DNA of 64,000 nt from Myxococcus dinghuensis (GTDB taxonomy: Bacteria > Myxococcota > Myxococcia > Myxococcales > Myxococcaceae). Every line of letters begins with the position of its first letter. The stretch's first letter is position 1. A program made the position numbers and the translations under genes. The notes below the pieces were generated by a model. That model was given only the letters and a program-made list of their open reading frames with translations, was not told the origin of the DNA and did not search any database. Below are positions 20,980 to 28,910 of this stretch, one piece after another. The DNA lies in assembly GCF_024198235.1 (NCBI RefSeq), contig NZ_JAKCFB010000001.1, positions 1-64,000 of the forward strand, written 5' to 3'.

Positions 20980-21554
20980 CGCAAGAACCGATCGGCGCAC
21001 CGCCGCCGGCGAGGCCGACGGGCGGAGGCACGAAGGTGTTCCTCGGGCTCCTGGCGGCCCTGGCGGTGGGCGGCATCGTGTACCTCGGCGTGCTGGAGGC
21101 GCGGCGCTCGCAGCTCGTGCCGGACGGCGCGTCCGCGCCCGCGTTCGAGATGCAGCGGCACGGCGGCGGCGTGCTGAAGCTGGAGGAGTTCCGCGGGCAG
21201 GTGGTGATGCTCGACTTCTGGGCCACGTGGTGCCCGCCCTGCCGCGAGGAGATGCCGGCCCTGGTCAAGCTGGCCAAGGAGTATGAGTCCCAGGGGCTCG
21301 TCTTCCTCGCGGCCAGCCGCGACGACGGCGACTCGGCCCCCCAGTTGGTGGACAGCTTCATCCGCCGCCACCTCCCGGAGCTCAAGCCCTACGTGGTGTA
21401 CGCCAGCGACGACATGGCGCGCTCCTTCCAGGTGAGCGCGCTGCCCACGCTCTACTTCCTCGACCGCGAGGGGAAGGTGATGGACGCCCAGCGCGGCGCC
21501 CTGTCCGAGGACGCCCTGCGCCGCCGCATCGAGCGCGCCCTCAAGCAGCAGTAG
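20976..21554 (+). CDS. TlpA/ResA-like membrane-anchored thioredoxin
   Basis: Thiol-disulfide oxidoreductase facing the periplasm. An N-terminal anchor (KVFLGLLAALAVGGIVYLGV) is followed by a TlpA/AhpC-TSA fold: LEEFRGQVVMLDFWATWCPPCREEMPALVKL is the active-site region (WCPPC), and ALPTLYFLDREGKV carries the cis-Pro. 192 residues, GTG start overlapping the previous stop by four bases, so it is coupled to the CFI-box gene. Probably reduces periplasmic disulfides; the partner is not evident. Confidence 0.88.
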   Translation: MTQEPIGAPPPARPTGGGTKVFLGLLAALAVGGIVYLGVLEARRSQLVPDGASAPAFEMQRHGGGVLKLEEFRGQVVMLDFWATWCPPCREEMPALVKLAKEYESQGLVFLAASRDDGDSAPQLVDSFIRRHLPELKPYVVYASDDMARSFQVSALPTLYFLDREGKVMDAQRGALSEDALRRRIERALKQQ

Positions 21555-21640
21555 CCTGGCGCTCCCCTCCCCGGGGTGCTGTCGGACACCGAGATATCCT
21601 TGAAAAGCACGCTTACCAGGCGTGCCTACAAGGAGACGAG

Positions 21641-23311
21641 ATGTCCCCCTCTGCAAGTGCCTTCCCGCGGGCCCCCCGACCCGCGCTCCTGTCCCTGCTG
21701 TTCCCCCTGGTGTCCCTGGGGTGTGGTGGCGAGGAGTCCCGCGACACGCGGGAGGCGCCGCTGGCCGCCGCGACGCAGGCTGCCTCGGACGCCAACCTGT
21801 ATGACTCCTTCAGCCGGGCCAACCACGACTCGCGCCTGAACTCGTTGGAGCAGGGCGTCCACGCGTGGACCTCGAACCCCTACTGGGGCAGCGCGTGGGG
21901 CGTCATGGGCGGCCGCGCCTACCTCGCGAAGGACGACGGCACGTGGATGGACCACTACACCACGGTGCCCGGCACGTCCGACGTCCGGGTGATGGTGACG
22001 CTGGCCGTGCTGGGCCAGTACTCCGGCCTCACCTTCCGTCATGTCGACCGCTCCAACTGCTGGAAGCTGGCGACGGACACGAGCCAGGGGAAGTACTTCC
22101 TCACGCGCTACCTGAGCGGCACGCAGACCTTCCCGCTGCAGATCAACCAGGTGCCCGTCGCGGGGGACGTGCTCGAGGTGCGCGCGCAGGGCACCCGCAT
22201 CGACGTGTACCTCAACGGCGTGTTCAAGGGCGGCGTCGACGACTCCACCCACCAGTACGCCACCCGCGTGGGCCTGCTCGGCAGCCAGGACAACCTCGCG
22301 CGCTTCGACGAGTTCAAGGTCTACACCCAGGGGACGCGTGACGCGACGCTGCAGCCGTTCCGCTCGAATTCGGTGTGGAACCTGCCCATCGGTCAGGGCG
22401 CGACGTACGCGGACACCACGGACCTGGCGACGAAGGACTTCCTCGCCACCAGCCTCAACGGAATCACCCTCACGAGCTGGGCCAACTGGAACCAGTACTC
22501 GCATCCCGTCAGCTTCGCGGCCGACACCGACCCGTGGGCGACGGTGACGGACTACAACGATTCGTCGCGCAACGGTGCCTACTACGTGCCCGCCACCGCC
22601 GTCATCGCGGACGGCTCGGACAAGCACATGCACGTCATCAACCCGCAGAAGACGTACCTCGACGAGGCGTGGGCCACCACGCGTCAGTCCACCACGGCGT
22701 ACAGCGTGGGGCGCCACCACACCATCGACCTCTACGGTTCGGGCCTGGGGCCCCGCGCCGGCGTGCGCGCGTATGGTGGCTCCGCGGTGGGCGGCCTCAT
22801 CCGCGCGTGGGAGACGACGTCCACGCACCCGAGCTACACGGGGAAGATCCAACACGCCATCGCGCTCGCCGTGGACCGCGCGCAGCTCTACTACAGCGGC
22901 GGATGGAGCGGGTACGACTCCAGCGGTTACGGCACCGCGAAGGGCTACGTCTGGCCCGCCACCGAGCAGGACTGGGGCAGCGAGTCGACCTACAAGGGGC
23001 ACGTCTCCATGGGCGCGTACTTCGCCATCCCTCCGTCCGTGGACATCAACGCGCAGGGGCTGACGGCCGAGGGGAAGATGGTGGCGCAGGCGCTCCAGGA
23101 CTTCGGCGCCTACATCACCGACGCGACGGTGGGGTGCGTGACGTTCTACGTGGAGCCGGCCGCGCCGTCGGCCTTCGTCAACAACCTGCGCAAGGACGCG
23201 GCCAGGCTGCGCTCGCTGCTGCGGCGGGTGACGAACAACAGCCCGTCCACGCCGAACGGCCCGGGAACGCGCCGCGTGCCCCTGCTGCCGGACCTGGCGC
23301 CGCCGCGGTGA
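21641..23311 (+). CDS. Lipoprotein with LamG-like domain and a large exported domain
   Basis: 556 residues with a lipoprotein signal (LLSLLFPLVSLGCGG). Residues about 40-225 look like a concanavalin/LamG-type beta sandwich (LYDSFSRANHDSRLNSLEQG, IDVYLNGVFKGGVDDS, LARFDEFKVYT). The rest, from SNSVWNLPIGQGATY through HTIDLYGSGLGPRAGVRAYG, GYVWPATEQDW, HVSMGAYFAIPPSVDI and VAQALQDFGAYI, forms a second domain of a kind I recall in secreted proteins of uncharacterised function, possibly carbohydrate-related. AAGGAG precedes the ATG. It stands alone between the thioredoxin gene and the DUF4267 gene. Function not known. Confidence 0.7.
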   Translation: MSPSASAFPRAPRPALLSLLFPLVSLGCGGEESRDTREAPLAAATQAASDANLYDSFSRANHDSRLNSLEQGVHAWTSNPYWGSAWGVMGGRAYLAKDDGTWMDHYTTVPGTSDVRVMVTLAVLGQYSGLTFRHVDRSNCWKLATDTSQGKYFLTRYLSGTQTFPLQINQVPVAGDVLEVRAQGTRIDVYLNGVFKGGVDDSTHQYATRVGLLGSQDNLARFDEFKVYTQGTRDATLQPFRSNSVWNLPIGQGATYADTTDLATKDFLATSLNGITLTSWANWNQYSHPVSFAADTDPWATVTDYNDSSRNGAYYVPATAVIADGSDKHMHVINPQKTYLDEAWATTRQSTTAYSVGRHHTIDLYGSGLGPRAGVRAYGGSAVGGLIRAWETTSTHPSYTGKIQHAIALAVDRAQLYYSGGWSGYDSSGYGTAKGYVWPATEQDWGSESTYKGHVSMGAYFAIPPSVDINAQGLTAEGKMVAQALQDFGAYITDATVGCVTFYVEPAAPSAFVNNLRKDAARLRSLLRRVTNNSPSTPNGPGTRRVPLLPDLAPPR

Positions 23312-23456
23312 CAGTGGGAACAGCCGGTGGACGACGCGGGTGAAGGTCCACGCCTTGCCCGCCGCGCTGGTCCGGTGGCGCTCCTCCGCGACGGCACCTC
23401 GGGAGGCGCGTCGCCGGTGCCCCCGGCGTCGCGCAGCGGGCGCTCGGGATGTGCCT

Positions 23457-23867
23457 TCAGTCCCGCTTCCACAGCAGCGCGGTGGCGAGGATGACGCCAT
23501 AGCTGGCCGCGCTGCCATGGATGGCGAGCGCCATCGCGACGGAGGTGCCGCCCTCGCGCACGGCCGTCAGCGCATCCACGACGGGCATCACGATGCTGGC
23601 GAGGACGAAGACGCCCGCGGCCCGGCGCTGTCGGAGGGCGACGAGCCCCGCCAGCGCCAACCCGATGCCGAGGTCGCGCCCCGCCTTGACGTGCAGCCAG
23701 GGGATCACCTCGGGCCCGGAGTAGGGGACGCCGAAGCCCGTCGCCGCGCTGGCCGGGTCCAGCACGGTGCGGAGGGTCAAGAACAGCATGAAGGCCACCA
23801 GCAGCATCGTGAAGGCGGCGGTGGGGGACGAGAGCTTCCAGGACGATGCGGGGTGGGTCGGGTTCAT
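23457..23867 (-). CDS. DUF4267-type four-helix membrane protein
   Basis: About 136 residues with four predicted membrane helices (TAAFTMLLVAFMLFLTLRTV, LGIGLALAGLVAL, GVFVLASIVMPVVDALTAV, GVILATALLW) and the motif GPEVIPWLHVKAGRDLGIGL, which fits the DUF4267 family of small membrane proteins. The ATG at 23867 is chosen because GGAG lies seven bases upstream; a longer frame to 23909 is weaker. Its upstream region holds one copy of a 48-bp element also found ahead of the AraC gene at 28.9 kb, so it is a likely target of that regulator. Function unknown. Confidence 0.75.
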   Translation of the reverse strand: MNPTHPASSWKLSSPTAAFTMLLVAFMLFLTLRTVLDPASAATGFGVPYSGPEVIPWLHVKAGRDLGIGLALAGLVALRQRRAAGVFVLASIVMPVVDALTAVREGGTSVAMALAIHGSAASYGVILATALLWKRD

Positions 23868-23945
23868 GAGGTCTCCAGAGGGCGTGAGCGCCGCGTTCAT
23901 GGTCCTCAATGTGGCGGAGATGGCCTCCCGCCACCATGCGTCTAC

Positions 23946-23993
23946 GACTCAATGCTTTGCCCGAAACGCTCACGGCCCGAGCGTTGGAGTCAT
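23946..23993. promoter_or_regulatory. 48-bp element, copy 1 (upstream of DUF4267), with inverted repeat
   Basis: This stretch matches 28843-28890 at 38 of 48 positions in the same orientation. At its core is an inverted repeat, AACGCTC (23965-23971) and GAGCGTT (23979-23985), with a 7-base spacer. It starts 79 bp upstream of the DUF4267 start. Likely an operator for the AraC protein encoded at 28911. Confidence 0.6.
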
Positions 23994-24038
23994 CACGGCG
24001 TCGCGTGACGCGGACGTCCCGGGGATGCGAGGAGGGCT

Positions 24039-24656
24039 TCAGTCCCCTCCGTCGTCGTCGGTGCCACCGTCATCGTCGTCCTCGCCGCGCAGGATGAAGT
24101 CGCGGACCAGCGACTCGCCCTCGCGGACGCAGACCTCCTCCTCCACCTTTCCGTGCTTGTCGCCCTGGACCTCCAGTGTGTAGCAGCCCGCGGGGAGGGG
24201 ACCGACGCGAACCTCTCCGGTCGACGTGTCCAGCTTCAGGTCGTCGAGCGTCGTGCCCTCGACCTCCACTTCGCCTCGCGAGGGGATCTTCCCGTCCGCG
24301 TCCCGCATCCTCACGGTGACGAAGGCGCCCTGGGGGGCGTCGATGTCGCCCAGGTCGGTGACACGGGCGCCCTGTGGCTCCACCCGTGCTCGTGCCGCCC
24401 GGGTGCGGGTTGCGACCAGGAAGAGCTCCACGGAGGTCGCGGGGACACGCGTCAGCTCGAAGCGCCCGTCCGCCGCCACGCTCGCGCGGAGGTCGGGCTG
24501 GCCGAGCACGCTGACGTGTGCCACGTCGGCCTCGGCGCCGAGGAGCCGCCCTCGCACGGTGCCTTCCTCGAGGGGCCCGTTGTTGAATCCGCCACAGGCC
24601 CCCATGAAGGCCAGGGCCCCCCACGCGATGAACCACGGATGTCTCGGCGCGCGCAT
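24039..24656 (-). CDS. Lipoprotein with carboxypeptidase-regulatory-like (beta-sandwich) domain and acidic tail
   Basis: 205 residues. The start is ATG 24656, sharing one base with the stop of the caspase-like gene (TGATG), so it is coupled to it. A lipoprotein signal (FIAWGALAFMGACGG) is followed by repeated beta-strand segments typical of CarboxypepD_reg/transthyretin-like domains: TVRGRLLGAEADVAHVSV, VAADGRFELTRVPATSVEL and VRVGPLPAGCYTLEVQGD. The end is a run of Asp/Gly (EDDDDGGTDDDGGD), perhaps calcium-binding. Last gene of the sigma/anti-sigma/caspase operon, placed on the outer or inner membrane surface by lipid. Ligand unknown. Confidence 0.75.
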   Translation of the reverse strand: MRAPRHPWFIAWGALAFMGACGGFNNGPLEEGTVRGRLLGAEADVAHVSVLGQPDLRASVAADGRFELTRVPATSVELFLVATRTRAARARVEPQGARVTDLGDIDAPQGAFVTVRMRDADGKIPSRGEVEVEGTTLDDLKLDTSTGEVRVGPLPAGCYTLEVQGDKHGKVEEEVCVREGESLVRDFILRGEDDDDGGTDDDGGD

Positions 24657-26326
24657 CAGAATCGATACCCTCCGCCCAACGACAGGCCTCCGAACCCCAC
24701 CGCGCGAGTGCGCCCGTCCACGGGCACGTAGGCCCAGAGCAACTGGCCCCTCGCCTCCAACACGAACTGGCTTGCCACGCGCCATGACACTCCCGCCATC
24801 CAGCCAGGCCACACCGTGACGTAGCGCTCGTCCTGGCTCAACAGGTCCAACTGGAAGGAGCGCTCCAGCCACAACGCGGCCACACGCGGCCCCGTGGATA
24901 CGCCCAGCCGTCCCCACTGCCACGAGGGCCCCACCGTCACGCCGAGCATCACCGCGCGGTGGCGCACCGGCACCGTCCCGCCCACGTCGAGCTGGAGTGC
25001 CCGGCGTCCCTGGCCGGCGGACAGGTCCACACCCACGTCCAGCCTCCGCTCCAGGAGGACGCCCTCCCACCGCAGGCTCGCGCCCGCCATCATCGTGGGG
25101 GGCAGCACCTCGCGGCGGCTGCGTCCGTCGAGGAAGCCCAAGGCGCCCACCTCCAGGGCCGCCGTGCGTCGATGACCTCGCGCGAACTCTCGCAGCAGCG
25201 AGTCCAGGGCCCGGCGCTCACCGGGACGCAACGCCACGGTGTCCTCCCACAGCACCTCTCCGCCCTTGTGCAGGCCCAGGCGCCGGTTGCCCTCGGGCAG
25301 CGTCACGCCTCCTGGGAGTTCGCCCGCGTCCACGCCGTCCACCTTGAGCGTGAAGCCCTCCAGTCGCGGACTGTAGGAGAACACCTCGGGTTGACCCGGC
25401 CGGGTCAACGTCCCGGACAGCAACACCGGGTCCGCGCCCACTTCCGTCATCCGGGCGCTCGGGCGCTGCCGGCCCTGCGTATACGTCCACGTGTTCCGGC
25501 GCGCCCAGTCATGGGCCTCGGTGGCGCTCACCGCGCCATCCCGGTTGCGGTCTCCCCGACCGTCGAGCGCCTCCACGAAGAAGTGCGTGTAGATGTCGTT
25601 GGCGAGCGCGTCGTCCTCGCGCGCCGCCTCGCCCCAGTCGCTGGCGGACAGGACCAGCGAGGCGCGGCTGTCCTCCTCCAGTGGCCGAGGCGGGAACGCG
25701 CCCTTGGTGCGCTCCAGTTCTTCGAGCACCGAGGGCGGCAGCAGGGACTTGCCCGTCCCGCTGTGACAGGTGGCCAGCACCAGCACGCGTCGCCGCGAGC
25801 CCAACTGCTCCAGCTCCCGCTCCAGGACCGCCATCTCCAGGCCCGTTCCCTGGACGTCCCGGAAGCGGGTGTCGCGCATCACCAGGTATCGCTGGAGCTC
25901 TCCCCGCGCATCCCGCGCGAGTGTGCCGTGGCCCGAGACGTAGACCACCAGGACGTCCTTGGGGCGCCAGGGGCGCGCCGCGAGCTCGCGCAGGGCCTCC
26001 AGCACCGCCGCGCGGGTCGTCTGCTCCGGTTGGTTCAGCACCGTCACCGAGCGGAATCCGCCGTGGCGAGGGTCCGCCAGCGCGCGCCCCAGGTCCTCCG
26101 CGTCCTTGCCCGGATAGCGCAGGTCGTTCCACGCATCGTCGTCGTACTGGCTGATGCCGATGAGCAACGCGTGGCGCTCGCCCTCGTACGCCAACGAGAG
26201 CTGCGCCGAGTCCAGGCTCACGCGCACCGCCTTCCCCTTCTCCCCGGCGGCCACGGCGCCGCAGCCGGAGACCAGCAGGAGGCCGAGCCAGAGGACGACG
26301 TGAAGGCCGGAGCGATGCACGGACAC
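24656..26326 (-). CDS. Caspase-like (C14) lipoprotein protease with C-terminal outer-membrane barrel
   Basis: About 556 residues. GTG 26326 lies two bases after the anti-sigma stop; signal and lipobox read LWLGLLLVSGCG. The caspase fold starts at RHALLIGISQYDDD; the catalytic dyad is His in VVYVSGHGTL and Cys in LVLATCHSGTG. An EF-hand-like DRNRDGAVS loop follows, then a PEGA-like segment (GFTLKVDGVDAGELPGG) and a C-terminal third of alternating beta strands ending in GGYRF, as in outer-membrane barrels. So it is probably an envelope protease whose catalytic part is held at the outer membrane. Coupled to the anti-sigma factor upstream and to a lipoprotein downstream. The barrel is inferred from strand pattern and the terminal Phe, not from homology. 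Confidence 0.75.
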   Translation of the reverse strand: MSVHRSGLHVVLWLGLLLVSGCGAVAAGEKGKAVRVSLDSAQLSLAYEGERHALLIGISQYDDDAWNDLRYPGKDAEDLGRALADPRHGGFRSVTVLNQPEQTTRAAVLEALRELAARPWRPKDVLVVYVSGHGTLARDARGELQRYLVMRDTRFRDVQGTGLEMAVLERELEQLGSRRRVLVLATCHSGTGKSLLPPSVLEELERTKGAFPPRPLEEDSRASLVLSASDWGEAAREDDALANDIYTHFFVEALDGRGDRNRDGAVSATEAHDWARRNTWTYTQGRQRPSARMTEVGADPVLLSGTLTRPGQPEVFSYSPRLEGFTLKVDGVDAGELPGGVTLPEGNRRLGLHKGGEVLWEDTVALRPGERRALDSLLREFARGHRRTAALEVGALGFLDGRSRREVLPPTMMAGASLRWEGVLLERRLDVGVDLSAGQGRRALQLDVGGTVPVRHRAVMLGVTVGPSWQWGRLGVSTGPRVAALWLERSFQLDLLSQDERYVTVWPGWMAGVSWRVASQFVLEARGQLLWAYVPVDGRTRAVGFGGLSLGGGYRF

Positions 26327-26328
26327 GC

Positions 26329-27108
26329 TCAGCGATGATACCCCGGCATCACCTGGAGCCGGAGTCGAGCCTGGAGGGCGTCCTCGGGCACCTGTCCCCG
26401 GGCGAGCGCCGCGTCGCGCGCGGCCAGGGAGTGGGGGCTTCGTGGCCACGCCACCAGCACCAGGGTCCGGGGACCGTGCTCACCTTCCAGGGACACGCCC
26501 ACCAGCTCGCCCCCTTCGCGCAGGTCGTGGGTCCCCGACTCCAGCGTGTAGCTCCCCAGCATCTGGGGGGGCGCTCCTGGCGCCTCCAGCGCGAGCAGCG
26601 CATCGGCGACTTCGTTGGAGCGGTAGCGCACCAGCACGACGGCTTCGGCCGGCAGCGCGGTGTCCTCCGCGACGGCCTGGAGGCTCCCATCCGGCAGCCG
26701 GGCGACGGCCGTCACCTCCAGCGACAGTCCCGCGCCGCCCTTCAACTGCCACGAGGTGTCCGCCTGCTCACCCGCTGGCGCGAGAGGACGCAGCGCGAAG
26801 GCGACCGAGGCCGCCACGGCCACCGCCACGGCGCCCGTGAGCCATGCGCGCCGAGGCGGGCCCATGCGTCGCCGCAGCCGGGCCCAGCCCACCGCGTCCT
26901 CGCGGAGGGGGCCCAGCGCGCCCAACGTCTCGTCGGTCATCGCCTCGAGGCCGAATGAATCTTCTTCTTCGCCGGTCCGCGCGAGGAACGCCTCGCACAG
27001 CTCGCAGTCGCGGGACAGGTGGTCGGCGAAGTAGGCCACCGCGTCGGGCGACCGGTCCTGCAGGGCCTTCCAACTGCGCGCATCCAGATGTCTGTCCGCG
27101 TCGCTCAT
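26329..27108 (-). CDS. Anti-sigma factor (zf-HC2-like), single-pass
   Basis: 259 residues. The cytoplasmic N-terminus has a zinc-anti-sigma type motif (HLSRDCELCE, H-x4-C-x2-C), one membrane helix (AWLTGAVAVAVAASVAFAL) and a roughly 140-residue extracytoplasmic domain (LEVTAVARLPDGSLQAVAED, VVLVRYRSNEVADALLAL, TLVLVAWPRSPHSL). It starts three bases after the sigma-factor stop and ends two bases before the protease start, so all are one operon. Expected to hold the ECF sigma factor until an envelope signal arrives; the outer domain may be the sensor. Confidence 0.8.
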   Translation of the reverse strand: MSDADRHLDARSWKALQDRSPDAVAYFADHLSRDCELCEAFLARTGEEEDSFGLEAMTDETLGALGPLREDAVGWARLRRRMGPPRRAWLTGAVAVAVAASVAFALRPLAPAGEQADTSWQLKGGAGLSLEVTAVARLPDGSLQAVAEDTALPAEAVVLVRYRSNEVADALLALEAPGAPPQMLGSYTLESGTHDLREGGELVGVSLEGEHGPRTLVLVAWPRSPHSLAARDAALARGQVPEDALQARLRLQVMPGYHR

Positions 27109-27111
27109 GGC

Positions 27112-27684
27112 TCATCCCACTCCCGCGGCCAGCAGCCGCGCCAGCAACTGCCGCTTCACGCGCGCGCGGAATCGCTCCAGGCGCATCGTCACGGCGCTCT
27201 TGCCCAGGCCGAGGCGCTCGGCGATCTCCCGCGCGCTCAGCTCACCCTCCAGATAGAAGAGGCGGACCGTCTCCTTCTCCGGGCCCTCGGGCAGCTCCTC
27301 GATGAGCTCGCGCACCACCGCCGCGCGCCGCTCCAACTCCAGGGTGGGGGGCACCGCGGGCGTGGTCGTCTCCAATTCCAGCGCCAGGTCCTCCGCCGCT
27401 CGCCCCCGAAGTCGCGCGCCTCGGCTGAGGGCCTGGGCATGGTGCCGGGCAATCGTCACCAGCCAGCGACCGAAAGCCCGGGGATGTTGGAGCCGGGACA
27501 GCTCCCGGAACGCCCGGACGAACGTCTCCTGGACCACGTCCTCCACTTCCGCGGGCCCCAGCGCGGAGTAGCCGAGCGCGACGCGCCGCACGGAGCCATG
27601 GAAGCGCTGGTACAGCTCCCGGTGGGCGTCCTGCGCACCCTGGGTCGCCCGCTGGATGCAGGTGGAGAGCTCCGCCTCCGTCAC
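27112..27684 (-). CDS. ECF-type RNA polymerase sigma factor
   Basis: 190 residues with sigma region 2 (AHRELYQRFHGSVRRVALGY, EVEDVVQETFVRAFRELS) and region 4 (GELSAREIAERLGLGKSAVT, MRLERFRARVKRQL). The start at GTG 27684 (VTEAELSTCIQRATQG) gives normal ECF length; the frame is open 48 codons further, but that part is not sigma-like. The Shine-Dalgarno is weak. First gene of a four-gene unit with anti-sigma factor, caspase-like protease and lipoprotein. Probably autoregulated; I could not identify its promoter motif. Confidence 0.88.
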   Translation of the reverse strand: MTEAELSTCIQRATQGAQDAHRELYQRFHGSVRRVALGYSALGPAEVEDVVQETFVRAFRELSRLQHPRAFGRWLVTIARHHAQALSRGARLRGRAAEDLALELETTTPAVPPTLELERRAAVVRELIEELPEGPEKETVRLFYLEGELSAREIAERLGLGKSAVTMRLERFRARVKRQLLARLLAAGVG

Positions 27685-28035
27685 GACACGCCCCGCTTGC
27701 CCACGGAGCCCGCGGCCCCACGGTGAGGGCGCGCGCCATGGGAGCAGGTTCCCCGCGTGGCCGTCCCCGGCCACACGAAGGGCGTACCGGCCCTCCGGGG
27801 GTACCCCACGCTCGCGATACGCGGACAAGCCATGTCTCCCCGGTCAGTAACCCGTCTCCATGGAAGGAGTCACGAGCCGTCGAACGGCCACGGACTTTCG
27901 TGTCCGGGGGGAGCGGAGCTCCGGGATGTGGCCGATTCGGGGCTCGGGACTCCTTCATTTCAGACAGGGGATTTCGGACGGTCCCGGGCCGGAGACGCCG
28001 CCCGCCAGGTCCCTCGATAACAGGAGACGCAAGGC
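27685..28035. other. Divergent intergenic region between the sigma-factor operon and an acidic lipoprotein
   Basis: About 350 bp with no supported gene. It must contain the start sites of both transcripts. GC-rich imperfect palindromes occur (for example GGCCGTCCCCGGCC near 27760, CCGGCCCTCCGG near 27787), but I could not find a pair of matching -35/-10 motifs shared by the two sides. GGAG lies ahead of the rightward gene. Confidence 0.35.
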
Positions 28036-28791
28036 ATGCGATTCATCGGCTTGTGCACGTCCATCATGTTGCTCGCGGCTTGTGGCAGTGACGACACCGT
28101 CAAGGTCGGCTTGAGCACGCGGGTCGGTGGCGCCCCGGGTGCGCGGAAGATGGCGCAGCAGCTCGAGCCCGCCTCCGGCATCACCATCGAGAGGGTCCGC
28201 CTCTCCGTGCGTGGGCTGGAGCTGGAGCACGAGGGAGATGACGACGACGATGGTCAGCACCATGGGTCGGATGACGACACGCCACGGACTGGCGACGACC
28301 AGGGTTCGGAGCAGAAGCTGGGGCCCTTCCTCATCGACCTGTCGGCCGACGACCTGAATGGCCGGGTCGTCCACGTGGGCAACCTGGAGGTGTCGCCGGG
28401 TGTCTTCGACGAAATCGAGTTCGACATCGGGAAGGTCTCCACCGCCGAGGCGGGCGGGGACGCGGCGCTCGCGGAGCTGGCCCAGTTGGGCGCGTCCGTG
28501 GTCATCGACGGACACATCGACGGCGAGCCCTTCAGCTTCGTCTCCAGCGTGCGTGTGGAGCAGGAGCGGGAAGCCCGCTTCGAGGTGAAGGCGGGCGAGG
28601 AGCCGAACATCACCCTCAACATCGACCCGACCGGTTGGTTCGTCGACGAGGGCGGTCGGCGGTTGGACCCGAGGGATGCGTCGGCTCGCTCCACCATCGA
28701 GAACAACCTCCACCGCTCCATCGACGCGTTCGACGACGACGACCGTGACGGCGGCGAGGACGACGAGGACCACGACCAGAACGATGACTGA
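28036..28791 (+). CDS. Acidic lipoprotein, divergent from the sigma-factor operon
   Basis: 251 residues with lipobox LLAACGSD right at the N-terminus. The mature protein has a beta-rich body (ITIERVRLSVRGLELEHEGD, GPFLIDLSADDLNGRVV, EVSPGVFDEIEFDIGKV) interrupted by an Asp/His-rich loop (DDDDDGQHHGSDDD) and ends in a highly acidic tail (DDDDRDGGEDDEDHDQNDD). The pattern recalls DUF4382-like surface domains, but I am not certain. Asp-rich ends also mark the lipoprotein at 24039, so the two may share a metal or partner, and this gene is a candidate target of the ECF sigma factor. Confidence 0.65.
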   Translation: MRFIGLCTSIMLLAACGSDDTVKVGLSTRVGGAPGARKMAQQLEPASGITIERVRLSVRGLELEHEGDDDDDGQHHGSDDDTPRTGDDQGSEQKLGPFLIDLSADDLNGRVVHVGNLEVSPGVFDEIEFDIGKVSTAEAGGDAALAELAQLGASVVIDGHIDGEPFSFVSSVRVEQEREARFEVKAGEEPNITLNIDPTGWFVDEGGRRLDPRDASARSTIENNLHRSIDAFDDDDRDGGEDDEDHDQNDD

Positions 28792-28842
28792 GGCTCCCCG
28801 GAGCCTCCGGGAGGCGGTGAGGTTCCGCCGCCTTGTCCCGGC

Positions 28843-28890
28843 GACTCGAAGATTTGTCCGAAGCGCTCAGGGGCCGAGCGTGGGCGTCGT
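28843..28890. promoter_or_regulatory. 48-bp element, copy 2 (upstream of the AraC gene), with inverted repeat
   Basis: Matches 23946-23993 at 38 of 48 positions, same orientation. The core inverted repeat is CGCTC (28864-28868), 7 bases, GAGCG (28876-28880). It ends 20 bp before the AraC start codon, where binding would block transcription or translation, suggesting autorepression. Confidence 0.6.
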
Positions 28891-28910
28891 GGCGCTGGTA
28901 GCCTGAGGTC

